Positions 53,587 to 63,362 of a stretch of 64,000 bases of DNA are shown piece by piece. The notes under the pieces are model-generated. The model ran no database searches and was not told the origin of the DNA. It saw only the letters and a program-made list of their open reading frames with translations. Source of the stretch: Aequorivita aurantiaca (lineage in GTDB: Bacteria > Bacteroidota > Bacteroidia > Flavobacteriales > Flavobacteriaceae); NCBI RefSeq assembly GCF_030410135.1, contig NZ_JAUGQQ010000003.1:62001-126000 (forward strand), given 5' to 3'. Each line of letters starts with the position of its first letter. Position 1 is the first letter of the stretch. The position numbers and the translations under genes were made by a program.

Positions 53587-54327
53587 TTATTGCTTGGTTA
53601 TTGTTGAAACTTCAACCGTTTCGGATGTTTCTATTTTTTCGTTTGGAATATTCTCTGTGTGTATTCCTAAATTTTCAGGATTTGAATCCAATGATGGGTT
53701 GTCCTCATCGCCGCCTGTCAACATTCCCCCAAAGCTCATAAAACCAATTGCCATAAGGCCGGTAATGATAAAGGTAATGCCCAGACCCCTGAGAGGTGCC
53801 GGCACATTGGAGTAACGTATTTTCTCACGGATGGCAGCAATTGCCAAAATAGCCAAGAACCAACCTATTCCAGAGCTAATTCCATAGTTTAGGGCAAGGC
53901 CCAAAGTAGGGATATCTCTGGACTGCATAAAAAGCGAACCTCCCAAAATAGCACAGTTTACAGCGATAAGTGGAAGAAAGATACCCAGGGAATTGTAAAG
54001 TGCGGGTGAAAACTTTTCAACAACAATCTCTACCAACTGGACCATGGTTGCAATGGTCGCAATAAAAAGAATAAATGAAAGGAAGCCTAGATTATAGGAA
54101 GCATATTCCTCTCCCAACCATACCAATGCCCCATCCCTTAAAATATAATGGTCCAGCAACCAGTTGATGGGTACCGTAACGGCAAGTACGAAAATTACCG
54201 CTGCGCCAAGCCCGACGGCTGTGGAAACTTTTTTGGAAACAGCAAGATAGGAGCACATTCCAAGGAAGGTGGCAAATACCATGTTGTCTATGAAAATCGA
54301 TTTAAAAAATAACTCTACGTGTTCCAT
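53587..54327 (-). CDS. nqrE: Na+-NQR subunit E
   Basis: A 246-residue integral membrane subunit with six helices; [23 protein letters not shown] and [11 protein letters not shown] (with conserved Cys) form the site for the NqrD/E iron centre. The last 45 residues or so (from [17 protein letters not shown]) are a hydrophilic, acidic and Ser/Thr-rich extension absent from the typical 200-residue NqrE. It is separated from nqrD by 470 bp that hold a pseudogene cassette. Confidence 0.95.
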   Translation of the reverse strand: MEHVELFFKSIFIDNMVFATFLGMCSYLAVSKKVSTAVGLGAAVIFVLAVTVPINWLLDHYILRDGALVWLGEEYASYNLGFLSFILFIATIATMVQLVEIVVEKFSPALYNSLGIFLPLIAVNCAILGGSLFMQSRDIPTLGLALNYGISSGIGWFLAILAIAAIREKIRYSNVPAPLRGLGITFIITGLMAIGFMSFGGMLTGGDEDNPSLDSNPENLGIHTENIPNEKIETSETVEVSTITKQ

Positions 54328-54751
54328 TTTTTCTTGTAGTCTGTACGCAGTATGCAGTAGTCAGTTATGTGGTCTTCACTCCAAACTATTCGGGAGTGGT
54401 TCATCATATAATTTAACCAGTTGCCTACTTCAATACTTCCGTTTATTAATTTATCAAATTCTATTTTTACAATATATCTACTTTCTTTTGCAAAATCCAG
54501 CCAACTTTGTGTTTCTAAATTCTCAGAATCACTATCCTTCAGCTTACTTACAAAATGCTTTGGATATTTTCTTTTTCCCTAAGATTGTCCATTAGCCGTC
54601 GAAACCGCTATTGAGACCTTCCAATCTGAGTTGTCAGAGAATATTTCTCCTCTTTGGGAAAACTTCTTGAAATTTCAAATATCTCCATAGCTAATGAAAT
54701 TGATTTTTTAAAGCTATGAAATCCTGAAATTTCAATATTACATAATTTCAA
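54315..54751 (-). pseudogene. Broken four-helix-bundle (S23/bAvd-type) gene between nqrD and nqrE
   Basis: The minus strand from TTG 54751 reads KLCNIEISGFHSFKKSISLA, then FPKEEKYSLTTQIGRS, the usual start of PF05635 proteins (23S rRNA intervening-sequence family). A 1-base deletion after GGAAGGTCT shifts the frame; in the shifted frame it continues SIAVSTANGQS, a TAG where the family has Trp (AESWRKR), then GKRKYPKHFVSKLKDSDSEN, LETQSWLDFAKESRYIV and EVGNWLNYMMNHSR. So both halves are recognisable and the gene is dead, with at least one frameshift and one nonsense change. The shifted frame runs into the first bases of nqrE. The gene has the same direction as the nqr operon. Confidence 0.85.
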
Positions 54752-54774
54752 ATTAATTCTTCGTCACTGCGTAC
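54343..54774. mobile_element. Candidate micro-cassette holding the four-helix-bundle pseudogene
   Basis: GTACGCAGT (54343-54351) and ACTGCGTAC (54766-54774) are exact inverted copies. From 54343 the left end runs in 7-bp steps: GTACGCA, GTATGCA, GTAGTCA. The right end read inward is similar: AGTAATA, AGTACGC, AGTGACG. The block fills the nqrD-nqrE junction and contains nothing but the pseudogene. The organisation matches the GxxExxY block in the cys operon. Mobility is inferred. Confidence 0.5.
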
Positions 54775-54797
54775 TTATTACTTCGCATTGACAATGA

Positions 54798-55442
54798 TCA
54801 TTCTTCTATTAATGCCTTATTTCTTGCGCGTTGTACCCAAATAATCAATCCCACGATTATCAATGCCATGGGCGAAAGCAACATAAAGCCATTGTTTTCA
54901 TAACCTATTGCGTAAACACCAGTTTTTTCGATCGGGTCGCCCAAAACCTGAAAGCCCAACAGGGTTCCGGAGCCAAGCAATTCCCTGAAAAAACCAACAA
55001 TAACGAGAATCAATCCATATCCGGCGGCGTTTCCTATCCCATCCAAAAACGATCTCCACGGACCGTTGGCAAGGGCAAAGGCTTCAAAACGTCCCATAAT
55101 AATACAGTTGGTAATAATAAGTCCAATAAATACCGATAGCTCTTTGCTCAATTCGTAAGCGAAGGCCTTCAGCACTTGGTCTACAATAATTACCAATGCG
55201 GCAACCACAACCAATTGAACAATAATCCTAATTTTTGAAGGAATTACATTTCGCATTAGCGATATTACCACGTTTCCGACGCCCAAAACGGCTATAACGG
55301 AAATAGCCATAACTATGGAAGCCTTAAGCTGTGCGGTAATAGCAAGTGCCGAGCAAATTCCCAATACCTGGATGGTAATTGGGTTGTTATCAGCCAATGG
55401 GTCTAAAATTAATCTACTGTCTTTTTTTGATAGTAATCCCAT
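54798..55442 (-). CDS. nqrD: Na+-NQR subunit D
   Basis: A 214-residue membrane subunit with six helices; TNCIIMGRFEAFALANGPW carries the conserved Cys of the NqrD/E iron site and the family-specific AFALANGP. It forms, with NqrE, the inverted-topology pair through which electrons cross the membrane. It is spaced 3 bp from nqrC. Confidence 0.96.
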   Translation of the reverse strand: MGLLSKKDSRLILDPLADNNPITIQVLGICSALAITAQLKASIVMAISVIAVLGVGNVVISLMRNVIPSKIRIIVQLVVVAALVIIVDQVLKAFAYELSKELSVFIGLIITNCIIMGRFEAFALANGPWRSFLDGIGNAAGYGLILVIVGFFRELLGSGTLLGFQVLGDPIEKTGVYAIGYENNGFMLLSPMALIIVGLIIWVQRARNKALIEE

Positions 55443-55445
55443 AGT

Positions 55446-56195
55446 TTATTTATTTAATGTTCTTAAGTAAGGCAAATACATTCTTACATCCTTTTTGATC
55501 ATTGCCGTTACCCCGTCACCGGTAATAGTAGCACCAGCAAGGGCATCAACCGCATTGTCGGTTTTCTTGGTGTTTATGGGGTCGTTGTTTCCTTTAGCAA
55601 CTGATATGCCCTTAAACACGTCGTTGTCCAAAATGGCTTCCCCTTCAAAATCGTCCATAAAGTAACGTTGCTTAATTTCCGCACCAAGTCCGGGAGTTTC
55701 TCCTTTGTGATCAAAGAATACACCTTGTACCACGAGTGACTCATCCAAGGCAAGAAAGCCCCAAATGGCATCCCACAGTCCTTTTCCTCTCATAGGAATT
55801 ATGTACATGGTTTTGCCATCTTTTTCACCTATAAACAGTGGAAGTCTTCTTTGGTATCCCTCCTCCTTTGCTTTAGTTTCTTCTTTTTTGATATCAATTA
55901 AATATGCCTCTGGGTCTTCAGAAACGTTCTCACCTTGTATTACCAACTGTTTTTTGATATACATAGCAAAAATTTCTTCCACCTTGTCCGTCGGGACGAA
56001 ATTTATGTCGCCATCGCCTTCATTGCCGTTAACACCCATTGCATATAGAATGTTTTGCATCTTTTCATATCGCTCATTCAGATCAATTTTGCTTCTCAAA
56101 CCTTGTGCTACGCCGGCCAAAAGTGAGCCGACAACAAGCACCATGATAATTGAGAAGATGATAGTATATGAGTTTTTATCAGTAAACTTTGCCAT
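55446..56195 (-). CDS. nqrC: Na+-NQR subunit C
   Basis: A 249-residue subunit with one N-terminal helix (YTIIFSIIMVLVVGSLLAGVA) and a periplasmic FMN-binding domain. The covalent-FMN threonine is in the late motif DALAGATITGDGVTAM, modified by ApbE flavin transferase; no apbE gene is in the window. PGLGAEI precedes it, also family-typical. It is 2 bp from nqrB. Confidence 0.95.
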   Translation of the reverse strand: MAKFTDKNSYTIIFSIIMVLVVGSLLAGVAQGLRSKIDLNERYEKMQNILYAMGVNGNEGDGDINFVPTDKVEEIFAMYIKKQLVIQGENVSEDPEAYLIDIKKEETKAKEEGYQRRLPLFIGEKDGKTMYIIPMRGKGLWDAIWGFLALDESLVVQGVFFDHKGETPGLGAEIKQRYFMDDFEGEAILDNDVFKGISVAKGNNDPINTKKTDNAVDALAGATITGDGVTAMIKKDVRMYLPYLRTLNK

Positions 56196-56197
56196 GA

Positions 56198-57397
56198 TTA
56201 TGCTGTTTTAGCTTTTAATCGTTTCAATCTCCTCTTAATATTTCCTTGCAATACATAATGGTCAATGGTTGGCGCAAATACGTTCATCAACAAAATTGCG
56301 AGCATTACCCCTTCCGGATATGCGGGGTTGAATACGCGAATTAAAATTGAAATAAACCCTATAAAGAATCCATAGATCCATTTTCCTTTATTGGTCTGCG
56401 AAGCCGTTACCGGATCCGTGGCCATGTAGACTATTCCAAAGGCCAATCCGCCAAGGATTAGGTGGTGCCAAAAGGGTTCGCTCATTAAGCCGTAGAAATT
56501 GCTGCTTTCCTTTATCCAACCTGCATCGGCGGCGAAGTTGAATATTAATCCCATTACAATTGCTCCAATAACGGAGGACAACATTATTCGCCAGCTTCCC
56601 ACTTTGGTAAAAATAAGGAAGAGGCCCCCCAATAAGATAAGGAAGGTTGAGGTTTCCCCCACCGAACCTGGAATAAAGCCCCAAAACATATCCCAAATAC
56701 TATAAGCGTAATCGTGGTTTTGCGCTAGGCTTCCTAAAATGGTTTCCCCAGAAATAGCGTCGGGTTGACTGGCCATTTCTTTGGCCCCATGTACCCACAC
56801 TTTGTCACCGCTCATCCAAGTGGGATAAGCAAAGAACAGAAATGCACGGATGGTTAAGGCGGGGTTGAGAATGTTCATTCCGGTTCCCCCAAAAACTTCC
56901 TTTCCTATTACCACCCCAAAGATTACGGCCACAGATAGCATCCACAGCGGAATGTCAACAGGAACAATTAGCGGCACGAGCATTCCCGTAACCAAATATC
57001 CCTCCTCTACTTCGTGACCCTTAATTACTGCGAAAATAAATTCAACCAAAAGCCCTACTCCATACGATACAAGTACTAAAGGAATCACCGTCCACGCACC
57101 TAGAATAAAGTTATCCCAAGTAAAGAAATTAGCCAAAGGATCCAATCGTAAAGAGGCATCTATAGCCGCATAATGTTGATAACCGGCATTGAATATCCCA
57201 AAGATTAAACAAGGTACCAGCGCCATAATAACAGTGTTCATGGTACGCTTTAGATCATCCACTACCCTAACGTGCGAACCGGAATGGGTTGTTTCATTCG
57301 GGGTGTACAAAAAGGTATGCAGTGCATTGAACGCAGGAGCCATTTTGGTGCCCTTGTACTTTTCCTTTAAGTTATGTAAATTCTGTTTCAATCCCAT
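56198..57397 (-). CDS. nqrB: Na+-NQR subunit B
   Basis: A 399-residue membrane subunit with ten predicted helices that binds riboflavin, covalent FMN and ubiquinone. GTGMNILNPALTIRAFLFF and the segment DAISGETILGS are visible; the latter is the likely FMN attachment region (S-G-x-T). It follows nqrA by 35 bp. Confidence 0.95.
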   Translation of the reverse strand: MGLKQNLHNLKEKYKGTKMAPAFNALHTFLYTPNETTHSGSHVRVVDDLKRTMNTVIMALVPCLIFGIFNAGYQHYAAIDASLRLDPLANFFTWDNFILGAWTVIPLVLVSYGVGLLVEFIFAVIKGHEVEEGYLVTGMLVPLIVPVDIPLWMLSVAVIFGVVIGKEVFGGTGMNILNPALTIRAFLFFAYPTWMSGDKVWVHGAKEMASQPDAISGETILGSLAQNHDYAYSIWDMFWGFIPGSVGETSTFLILLGGLFLIFTKVGSWRIMLSSVIGAIVMGLIFNFAADAGWIKESSNFYGLMSEPFWHHLILGGLAFGIVYMATDPVTASQTNKGKWIYGFFIGFISILIRVFNPAYPEGVMLAILLMNVFAPTIDHYVLQGNIKRRLKRLKAKTA

Positions 57398-57432
57398 ATA
57401 CTACGTATTTTTCATTTTTTCAAAATGAATAA

Positions 57433-58785
57433 TTATCCAATTTCTTTATACATTAAATCAAGACCGTTCCTGATAATTTGCTGGTGGGGCTGTTTGCTCA
57501 CGCATACAAATTCCGTAAGCGAGAAGTCCTCTGGCGCCACTTCATACATACCCAAAACTTCCATAGCGTCCAAGTCTTTCACCATACACGCCTTAAGCAT
57601 TTGAAGTGGATACATGTCCAGCGGAAAAACTTCTTCATATCCTCCCGTAACCACAAAAGCACGGTGCTCTCCATTCGTGTTGGTGTCGAGATCGTATTTT
57701 TTATTTGGCGTTAACCAAGAGAATGTGAGGGCTCTGGAGGTGGAAATCTTATCGAAAACTGGTTTGTTCCAACCAAAAAGTTCATAATCATCTCCTTCAG
57801 GAATTACGGTAACAGTATTGCTGTAATAACCTAAATGTCCTTTTGGGGAAATCTTCTTTCCAGTTAGCACATCGCCACTGATAACTCGAACGTTTTCGTC
57901 CTTTATACCGGAATCATATAAAAATGTTGCGGCCTCAGAACCAATTCTTGTTCTGTAATATTTGGGTGTTTTAACCTCTGAACCAGCAAGTGCAATAATA
58001 CGTTCGGGGTTAAACTTTCCGGTAAGCAAGAGCTCACCAATAATCACTAAATCCTGTGGGGCTATTGTCCAAACAATTTCACCTTTATTCACAGGGGCAA
58101 TTTTATTTATTTGCGTGCCCACGTTCCCTGCCGGATGCGGACCAGAAATATTGTGCAGCGAAATATCCTTTAAACCTTTGAAGGGGGAAGTTCCATCTTT
58201 ACCGACACCCACATGCACCTGTCCTTTTGTAAGTTTACTGAGTGCCGTTACGGCTGCCTGCAGTTCCTTTTCCTTTCCGTTTAAAGAAAAATCAAGATCG
58301 TTGGCTAACGGTGCGGTGTTGTGCGCAGACACAAAAATGTCTCTCGGCTCCTGTTCCGTGTCGGCAATAACCGCATAGGGCCTTTGCATGATGAACGGCC
58401 AGCAACCGGACTCCAGCAAACGGGCCTTAATTGCTTCGGCGCTGGAGGAGTTTGGGCTCAGAATGTCGAAATCCCTAAAAGTATCCTGGGCGTCCGCCTC
58501 AATGGTTATTTCCTTAATAACGCGTTTGGCGCCACGGTCAATCTTGGTTAGGGTACCACTAACGGGGGAAACGAACTTAAGGAGTTCATTACTTTTCGAA
58601 TAGAAAATAGTATCGCCGGAATGAACTTTTCCACCTTCACGAACTACCATTTTAGGGATAACAAGGTGAAAATCGGAAGGTCTTATTGCGAAAGTTCTTG
58701 ATCGCGGGGCGCTGGATAGCGTTTTCTGTGCTTCGCCCTTTAATTTGATGGTAAGACCTTTTTTAATCTTAATGTCTTTGGACAT
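57433..58785 (-). CDS. nqrA: Na+-NQR subunit A
   Basis: A 450-residue peripheral cytosolic subunit implicated in quinone binding. Family marks: GLTIKLKGEAQKTLS at the N-terminus, HLVIPKMVVREGGKVHSGD, GPHPAGNVGTQINKIAPVNKG and PLDMYPLQMLKACMVKDLDAM. It is the first gene of the operon, with a promoter at 58860-58891 and a leader of about 68 nt that can form a stem (ATTCCCC/GGGGAAAT). Confidence 0.95.
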   Translation of the reverse strand: MSKDIKIKKGLTIKLKGEAQKTLSSAPRSRTFAIRPSDFHLVIPKMVVREGGKVHSGDTIFYSKSNELLKFVSPVSGTLTKIDRGAKRVIKEITIEADAQDTFRDFDILSPNSSSAEAIKARLLESGCWPFIMQRPYAVIADTEQEPRDIFVSAHNTAPLANDLDFSLNGKEKELQAAVTALSKLTKGQVHVGVGKDGTSPFKGLKDISLHNISGPHPAGNVGTQINKIAPVNKGEIVWTIAPQDLVIIGELLLTGKFNPERIIALAGSEVKTPKYYRTRIGSEAATFLYDSGIKDENVRVISGDVLTGKKISPKGHLGYYSNTVTVIPEGDDYELFGWNKPVFDKISTSRALTFSWLTPNKKYDLDTNTNGEHRAFVVTGGYEEVFPLDMYPLQMLKACMVKDLDAMEVLGMYEVAPEDFSLTEFVCVSKQPHQQIIRNGLDLMYKEIG

Positions 58786-58859
58786 AAATATGGATATTAA
58801 TAATGTCTTTTTAATACCCTATTTCCCCTCAGATTAAATACGCGGGGAATAAGGGCGTG

Positions 58860-58891
58860 CAAATTTATAAATTAAATATACCATTGCACAA
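58860..58891 (-). promoter_or_regulatory. Promoter of the nqr operon
   Basis: On the minus strand TTG (58889-58891), a 21-bp spacer and TAAATTTG (58860-58867), a full match to the Bacteroidota consensus. Start predicted near 58853. Confidence 0.72.
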
Positions 58892-59117
58892 TAAAAGGGT
58901 ATAATTTTCTGTGTTAAAAAGGCTTTAGCGTCTATTTTAAAACGTTTATAAATTAGCCATCCAAATTAATGGATAACCCTTTATTCATTTTCTATAGAAT
59001 TGTATATTAAACGAATTATTGAAGTTCACATAAAACTATTTTTAAGGGAAAAATTGACAACCGTAAAGAATTTTTAAAGCCTTCATCGACTGCCAGCAAA
59101 GGAATTATAATGATATC

Positions 59118-59147
59118 AAAAAAAAAGCAACCAAAATAGGTTGCTTT
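59118..59147 (-). terminator. Terminator of the ferredoxin gene
   Basis: AAAGCAACC/GGTTGCTTT nine-base perfect stem with a six-base loop; on the minus strand it is followed by nine T residues. Confidence 0.92.
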
Positions 59148-59166
59148 CTTCGGTATAAATTTTGTG

Positions 59167-59573
<407 letters not shown>

Positions 59574-59580
59574 AAGAAGT

Positions 59581-60612
59581 ATGCAATTAAATCAAAGAAT
59601 TAACGCTTTTGTTGAATTGGGTAAATTACTCAAAGATTTGGCCGAAAATGAAACAATAGCGCAAACAATTCTCGCAAAGGCCGAAGCGGAAAATGGCTGG
59701 TTTACACGGGAAAACATTTTGTTCTCCCTAAATAATTGGGCCGAGGCCCTCACCCAGGCAAATTTGTTGCAATGGATGTCAAAATATAATGTTGAATTGC
59801 TACCCCAAGAATCCAATGAAGTAAAAAAGGTGGCCATCATTATGGCTGGAAATATCCCGTTGGTTGGGTTCCATGATTTTCTTTCGGTATTGATGACTGG
59901 AAATAAGGTTATAACAAAACTTTCCTCAAATGATAAAACCTTGTTGCCATTCATTGCTGCGCAATTGATTGAAATTGAGCCGAGATTCAAGGATTACGTT
60001 GCATTTACAGAAGGAAAACTCGAGCATTTCGATATGGTTATTGCCACGGGAAGCAATAACACAGCGCGCTATTTTGAATATTATTTTGGAAAATACCCGA
60101 ATATAATTCGTAAGAACAGGAATTCCGTTGCAATCCTGAACGGAACGGAAACCGAAGCTGAGTTGAAATTGTTGGCCGATGATATCTTTGTTTATTTCGG
60201 TCTTGGCTGTCGCAATGTTTCAAAACTTTACGTACCCGAGGGTTACAATTTTGAAGCATTTTTTAAGGCAATGTACCATTGGAAGGAAATCATACATAAC
60301 CATAAATACATAAACAATTACGATTATAACAAAGCGGTATATTTAATGGATAGCTTCCCACTGCTGGACAATGAGTTTATGCTTTTGAAAGAAGACAAAG
60401 GTTTCTCCTCACCCATTTCAGTTGTTTTCTTCGAGAAATATGATTCCGAGGAATCGCTAAAAAAGGAAGTATCAAAACACTCTGAAAATATTCAATGTAT
60501 CGTTTCCAAAATAGGAATTGATAATGAAATTCGCTTTGGCGAAACCCAATTTCCAAAATTATGGGATTACGCCGATGGTGTGGACACGGTTGCTTTTCTT
60601 TTGGATAGCTGA
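59581..60612 (+). CDS. LuxC-like acyl-CoA reductase
   Basis: A 343-residue member of the LuxC/acyl-CoA reductase family (PF05893). The catalytic Cys is in FGLGCRNVSKLYVP (about 218 from this start), after the aldehyde-dehydrogenase-like NAD region (MVIATGSNNTARYFEYYFG). It would reduce an acyl-CoA to an aldehyde; its substrate in flavobacteria is unknown. In-frame ATGs at 59551 and 59560 fall 4-14 bases after the predicted transcription start, so ATG 59581 (MQLNQRINAFVELG) is preferred. It precedes serC by 130 bp. Confidence 0.87.
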   Translation: MQLNQRINAFVELGKLLKDLAENETIAQTILAKAEAENGWFTRENILFSLNNWAEALTQANLLQWMSKYNVELLPQESNEVKKVAIIMAGNIPLVGFHDFLSVLMTGNKVITKLSSNDKTLLPFIAAQLIEIEPRFKDYVAFTEGKLEHFDMVIATGSNNTARYFEYYFGKYPNIIRKNRNSVAILNGTETEAELKLLADDIFVYFGLGCRNVSKLYVPEGYNFEAFFKAMYHWKEIIHNHKYINNYDYNKAVYLMDSFPLLDNEFMLLKEDKGFSSPISVVFFEKYDSEESLKKEVSKHSENIQCIVSKIGIDNEIRFGETQFPKLWDYADGVDTVAFLLDS

Positions 60613-60742
60613 TGCACTCCAAATTTTTCATTTTAATCAATCGAAATTCAGAAATCAGTTGTAAAATTAATTTATAAAAAATTGGTTATCCCTCCATTTT
60701 TAGTGGCATAATCTGCATCTTTGTATAATAAATTTTCATTCC

Positions 60743-61810
60743 ATGCAAAAACATAATTTTAGCGCAGGCCCTTGCATTTTGCCGCAATCGGTCCTACAAA
60801 AATCTGCTGAAGCGGTTTTAAATTTCAACAATTCAAATTTATCATTGATCGAAATATCCCATAGAAGCAAGGATTTTGTGGAGGTGATGGAAAATGCCCG
60901 CAATCTTGCCCTAGAACATTTGGGTCTTCTGAACAAAGGATATCAGGCGCTCTATCTTCAAGGTGGGGCAAGCCTTCAGTTTTTGATGGTTGCCTATAAT
61001 CTACTTGAAAAAAAAGCCGCCTATTTAAACACCGGAACTTGGAGCAATAATGCAATAAAAGAGGCCAAATTGATTGGTGAAGTGGTTGAAGTTGCCACCT
61101 CCAAAAATGAAAATTTCAATTTTATTCCCAAAAATTACACCGTGCCATCGGATGCGGATTATTTTCATTGCACCAGCAACAATACTATTTTTGGCACTCA
61201 AATGCAGGTTTTTCCGGACACGGAAATTCCCATGGTTTGCGATATGAGTAGCGATATTTTTTCGCGACAGCTCGATTTTTCTAAATTCGATTTAATTTAT
61301 GCAGGCGCCCAAAAAAATATGGGACCATCCGGAACAACTTTGGTAGTTGTAAAAGAAAATATTTTGGAGAAGGTATCGCGGAACATACCCTCCATGCTTA
61401 ATTATAAGGTACACATTAACAAGGAAAGCATGTTTAACACCCCTTCCGTTTTTGCCGTTTATGTTTCCATGTTGACATTGCAATGGTTGAAGGATTTGGG
61501 AGGCATTCCAAAAATTGAAAAAGCGAACACAACAAAAGCTCAACTTCTTTATAATGAAATAGACAGAAACTCACTGTTTGAAGGTTTTGTTCCAAACAAG
61601 GAAGACCGCTCAAAAATGAATGCAACCTTTAATTTAAAAAACGAAACTCTTAAGGCAACTTTTGATGAACAACTGAAACAAGCGGGCATAAATGGACTGA
61701 ACGGCCACCGAAGCGTGGGCGGCTATCGCGCGTCCATGTACAATGCCCTTCCATTGGAAAGCGTACAAATTCTGGTAGATGTAATGCAACATTTGGAAAA
61801 ACAGGCGTAA
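60743..61810 (+). CDS. serC: Phosphoserine aminotransferase
   Basis: A 355-residue PLP enzyme that converts 3-phosphohydroxypyruvate to phosphoserine. It begins HNFSAGPCILPQSVL. The PLP lysine is in YAGAQKNMGPSGTTLVVV (about 190), and the late GHRSVGGYRASMYNALPLE is the phosphate-binding signature. serA follows 66 bp later, so the pair supplies the first two enzymes of serine synthesis. The serB step is not in the window. Confidence 0.96.
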   Translation: MQKHNFSAGPCILPQSVLQKSAEAVLNFNNSNLSLIEISHRSKDFVEVMENARNLALEHLGLLNKGYQALYLQGGASLQFLMVAYNLLEKKAAYLNTGTWSNNAIKEAKLIGEVVEVATSKNENFNFIPKNYTVPSDADYFHCTSNNTIFGTQMQVFPDTEIPMVCDMSSDIFSRQLDFSKFDLIYAGAQKNMGPSGTTLVVVKENILEKVSRNIPSMLNYKVHINKESMFNTPSVFAVYVSMLTLQWLKDLGGIPKIEKANTTKAQLLYNEIDRNSLFEGFVPNKEDRSKMNATFNLKNETLKATFDEQLKQAGINGLNGHRSVGGYRASMYNALPLESVQILVDVMQHLEKQA

Positions 61811-61876
61811 AAAAAAGAACAATCTAAATCATTGGTTTACTGATGAACTGACTTATTAATTATTCACCCTATTTAA

Positions 61877-62830
61877 ATGAAAATATTAGCAAACGACGGA
61901 ATTTCAAAAAGTGGAATTAACGCCCTCAAAGCCGCGGGATTCGAGATTTTGACCGTACAAGTGGCGCAGGCCCAACTTCAAAACTACATAAATGAGCACC
62001 AAATAGAAATCCTTTTAGTGCGGAGTGCCACGAAGGTCCGAAAAGATATAATAGACAACTGCCCTTCCTTAAAAATGATTGGTCGAGGCGGTGTGGGCAT
62101 GGATAACATTGACGTGGAATATGCCGTTAAAAACGGAATTGAGGTTATCAATACTCCAGCGGCATCATCAGAATCGGTCGCAGAATTGGTATTTGCGCAC
62201 CTTTTTGGAGGGGTAAGGTTCCTTCACGATTCCAATAGAAATATGCCTTTGGATGGTGACACAAAATTTAACGAACTTAAAAAAAGTTATGGCGCAGGCC
62301 GGGAGCTACGCGGCAAAATTTTAGGAATTATCGGTTTCGGACGAATTGGTCGGCAGGTGGCCAAAATTGCTTTGGGCTGCGGCATGGAAGTAATAGCCAG
62401 CGACCACGAAGTGGGCGAAGCGGACATCACCCTATCATTTTATGACGGGCAGCAAATAACCTTAAAAATCAAAACGGCGCCAGTGGATAATTTGATTAAG
62501 CAAAGTGATTTTATAAGCCTTCACGTGCCTTCCCAGTCGGGATACTTGATAGGCAAGGAAGAAATTTCGAAAATGAAGGATGGTGTGGGTATTGTAAATA
62601 CTGCCCGTGGCGGAGTTTTGGATGAAAATGCTCTTTTGGAAGGAATCGAAGATGGAAAAATTTCCTTTGCGGCCTTGGACGTTTTTGAAAACGAACCCAG
62701 CCCTTCAATTAAAGTTTTGATGCACGATCAAATTTCGCTGACGCCGCACATTGGTGCAGCCACCGAGGAAGCTCAAGACAGAATTGGCACTGAACTTGCG
62801 AGCCAGATTATCTCAATTTTCAGAAAATAA
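61877..62830 (+). CDS. serA: D-3-phosphoglycerate dehydrogenase, short form
   Basis: A 317-residue D-2-hydroxyacid dehydrogenase. NAD motif GIIGFGRIGRQVAKIAL (about 148-164), the catalytic Arg in NTARGGVLDENALL, Glu in VFENEPSP and His in LTPHIGAAT. It ends after the catalytic domain, so the ACT serine-sensing domain of E. coli SerA is absent and feedback control by serine is not expected by that route. Being next to serC supports the phosphoglycerate substrate over another hydroxyacid. Confidence 0.92.
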   Translation: MKILANDGISKSGINALKAAGFEILTVQVAQAQLQNYINEHQIEILLVRSATKVRKDIIDNCPSLKMIGRGGVGMDNIDVEYAVKNGIEVINTPAASSESVAELVFAHLFGGVRFLHDSNRNMPLDGDTKFNELKKSYGAGRELRGKILGIIGFGRIGRQVAKIALGCGMEVIASDHEVGEADITLSFYDGQQITLKIKTAPVDNLIKQSDFISLHVPSQSGYLIGKEEISKMKDGVGIVNTARGGVLDENALLEGIEDGKISFAALDVFENEPSPSIKVLMHDQISLTPHIGAATEEAQDRIGTELASQIISIFRK

Positions 62831-62942
62831 TTTTGTGCTTCTTCATTATAAATTATGTCCGCGACGGAAATTCACGGTAGAATTTGAACGATAAATACCT
62901 TCTATTTTGCACTACAATGTTTAACTTTGTAAAAATGTAGTT

Positions 62943-63362
62943 ATGAAAAATTTATTATTAATTGCGGCCTTTTGTATTGCCTGCTACAGTTGCGGTTCGG
63001 GAAATAAAACGTTGAATAGTAACAATACAGAAATATCAAAAAATGATACCATTCGTATTGCCAATGATAGTCTGGAATACGAAATAATAATTATAGAGCC
63101 AGGGTTTGAGTCGTGGCTTGTATCCCAACCGCCAAGAGGTTTTTACGGCCAATCCTTGTTAGAAAACAAAAACTATCAGTGGGTTACGGAATATAACACT
63201 CGCGTGCTTCAGCCAGCTAAATATTCCCCGAGTTTATATACTGAACAAATTAATTACGATCCCGCTATTGATTATGGATACGAGGTAAATTATTTACTCT
63301 ATAATTATTTTGTCTATTTTCAGGACAAGTACAATCAAAAATTTATTGGAGGAAGAAATTGA
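62943..63362 (+). CDS. DUF6146 family lipoprotein
   Basis: A 139-residue lipoprotein (lipobox ACYSC) with the conserved core LEYEIIIIEPGFESWL, YNTRVLQPAKYSPSLY and EVNYLLYNYFVYFQDKYNQKF of DUF6146, a Bacteroidota family of unknown role. It overlaps the next gene by four bases (the TTG start at 63359 and the TGA stop at 63360-63362). Confidence 0.88.
   Translation: MKNLLLIAAFCIACYSCGSGNKTLNSNNTEISKNDTIRIANDSLEYEIIIIEPGFESWLVSQPPRGFYGQSLLENKNYQWVTEYNTRVLQPAKYSPSLYTEQINYDPAIDYGYEVNYLLYNYFVYFQDKYNQKFIGGRN

Larger units (their letters stand above)
58786..59166. other. 381-bp intergenic region before nqrA
   Basis: Holds the nqr promoter (58860-58891) and the ferredoxin terminator (59118-59147). 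The AT-rich stretch between them (58900-59110) shows no gene or clear repeat. Confidence 0.7.
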
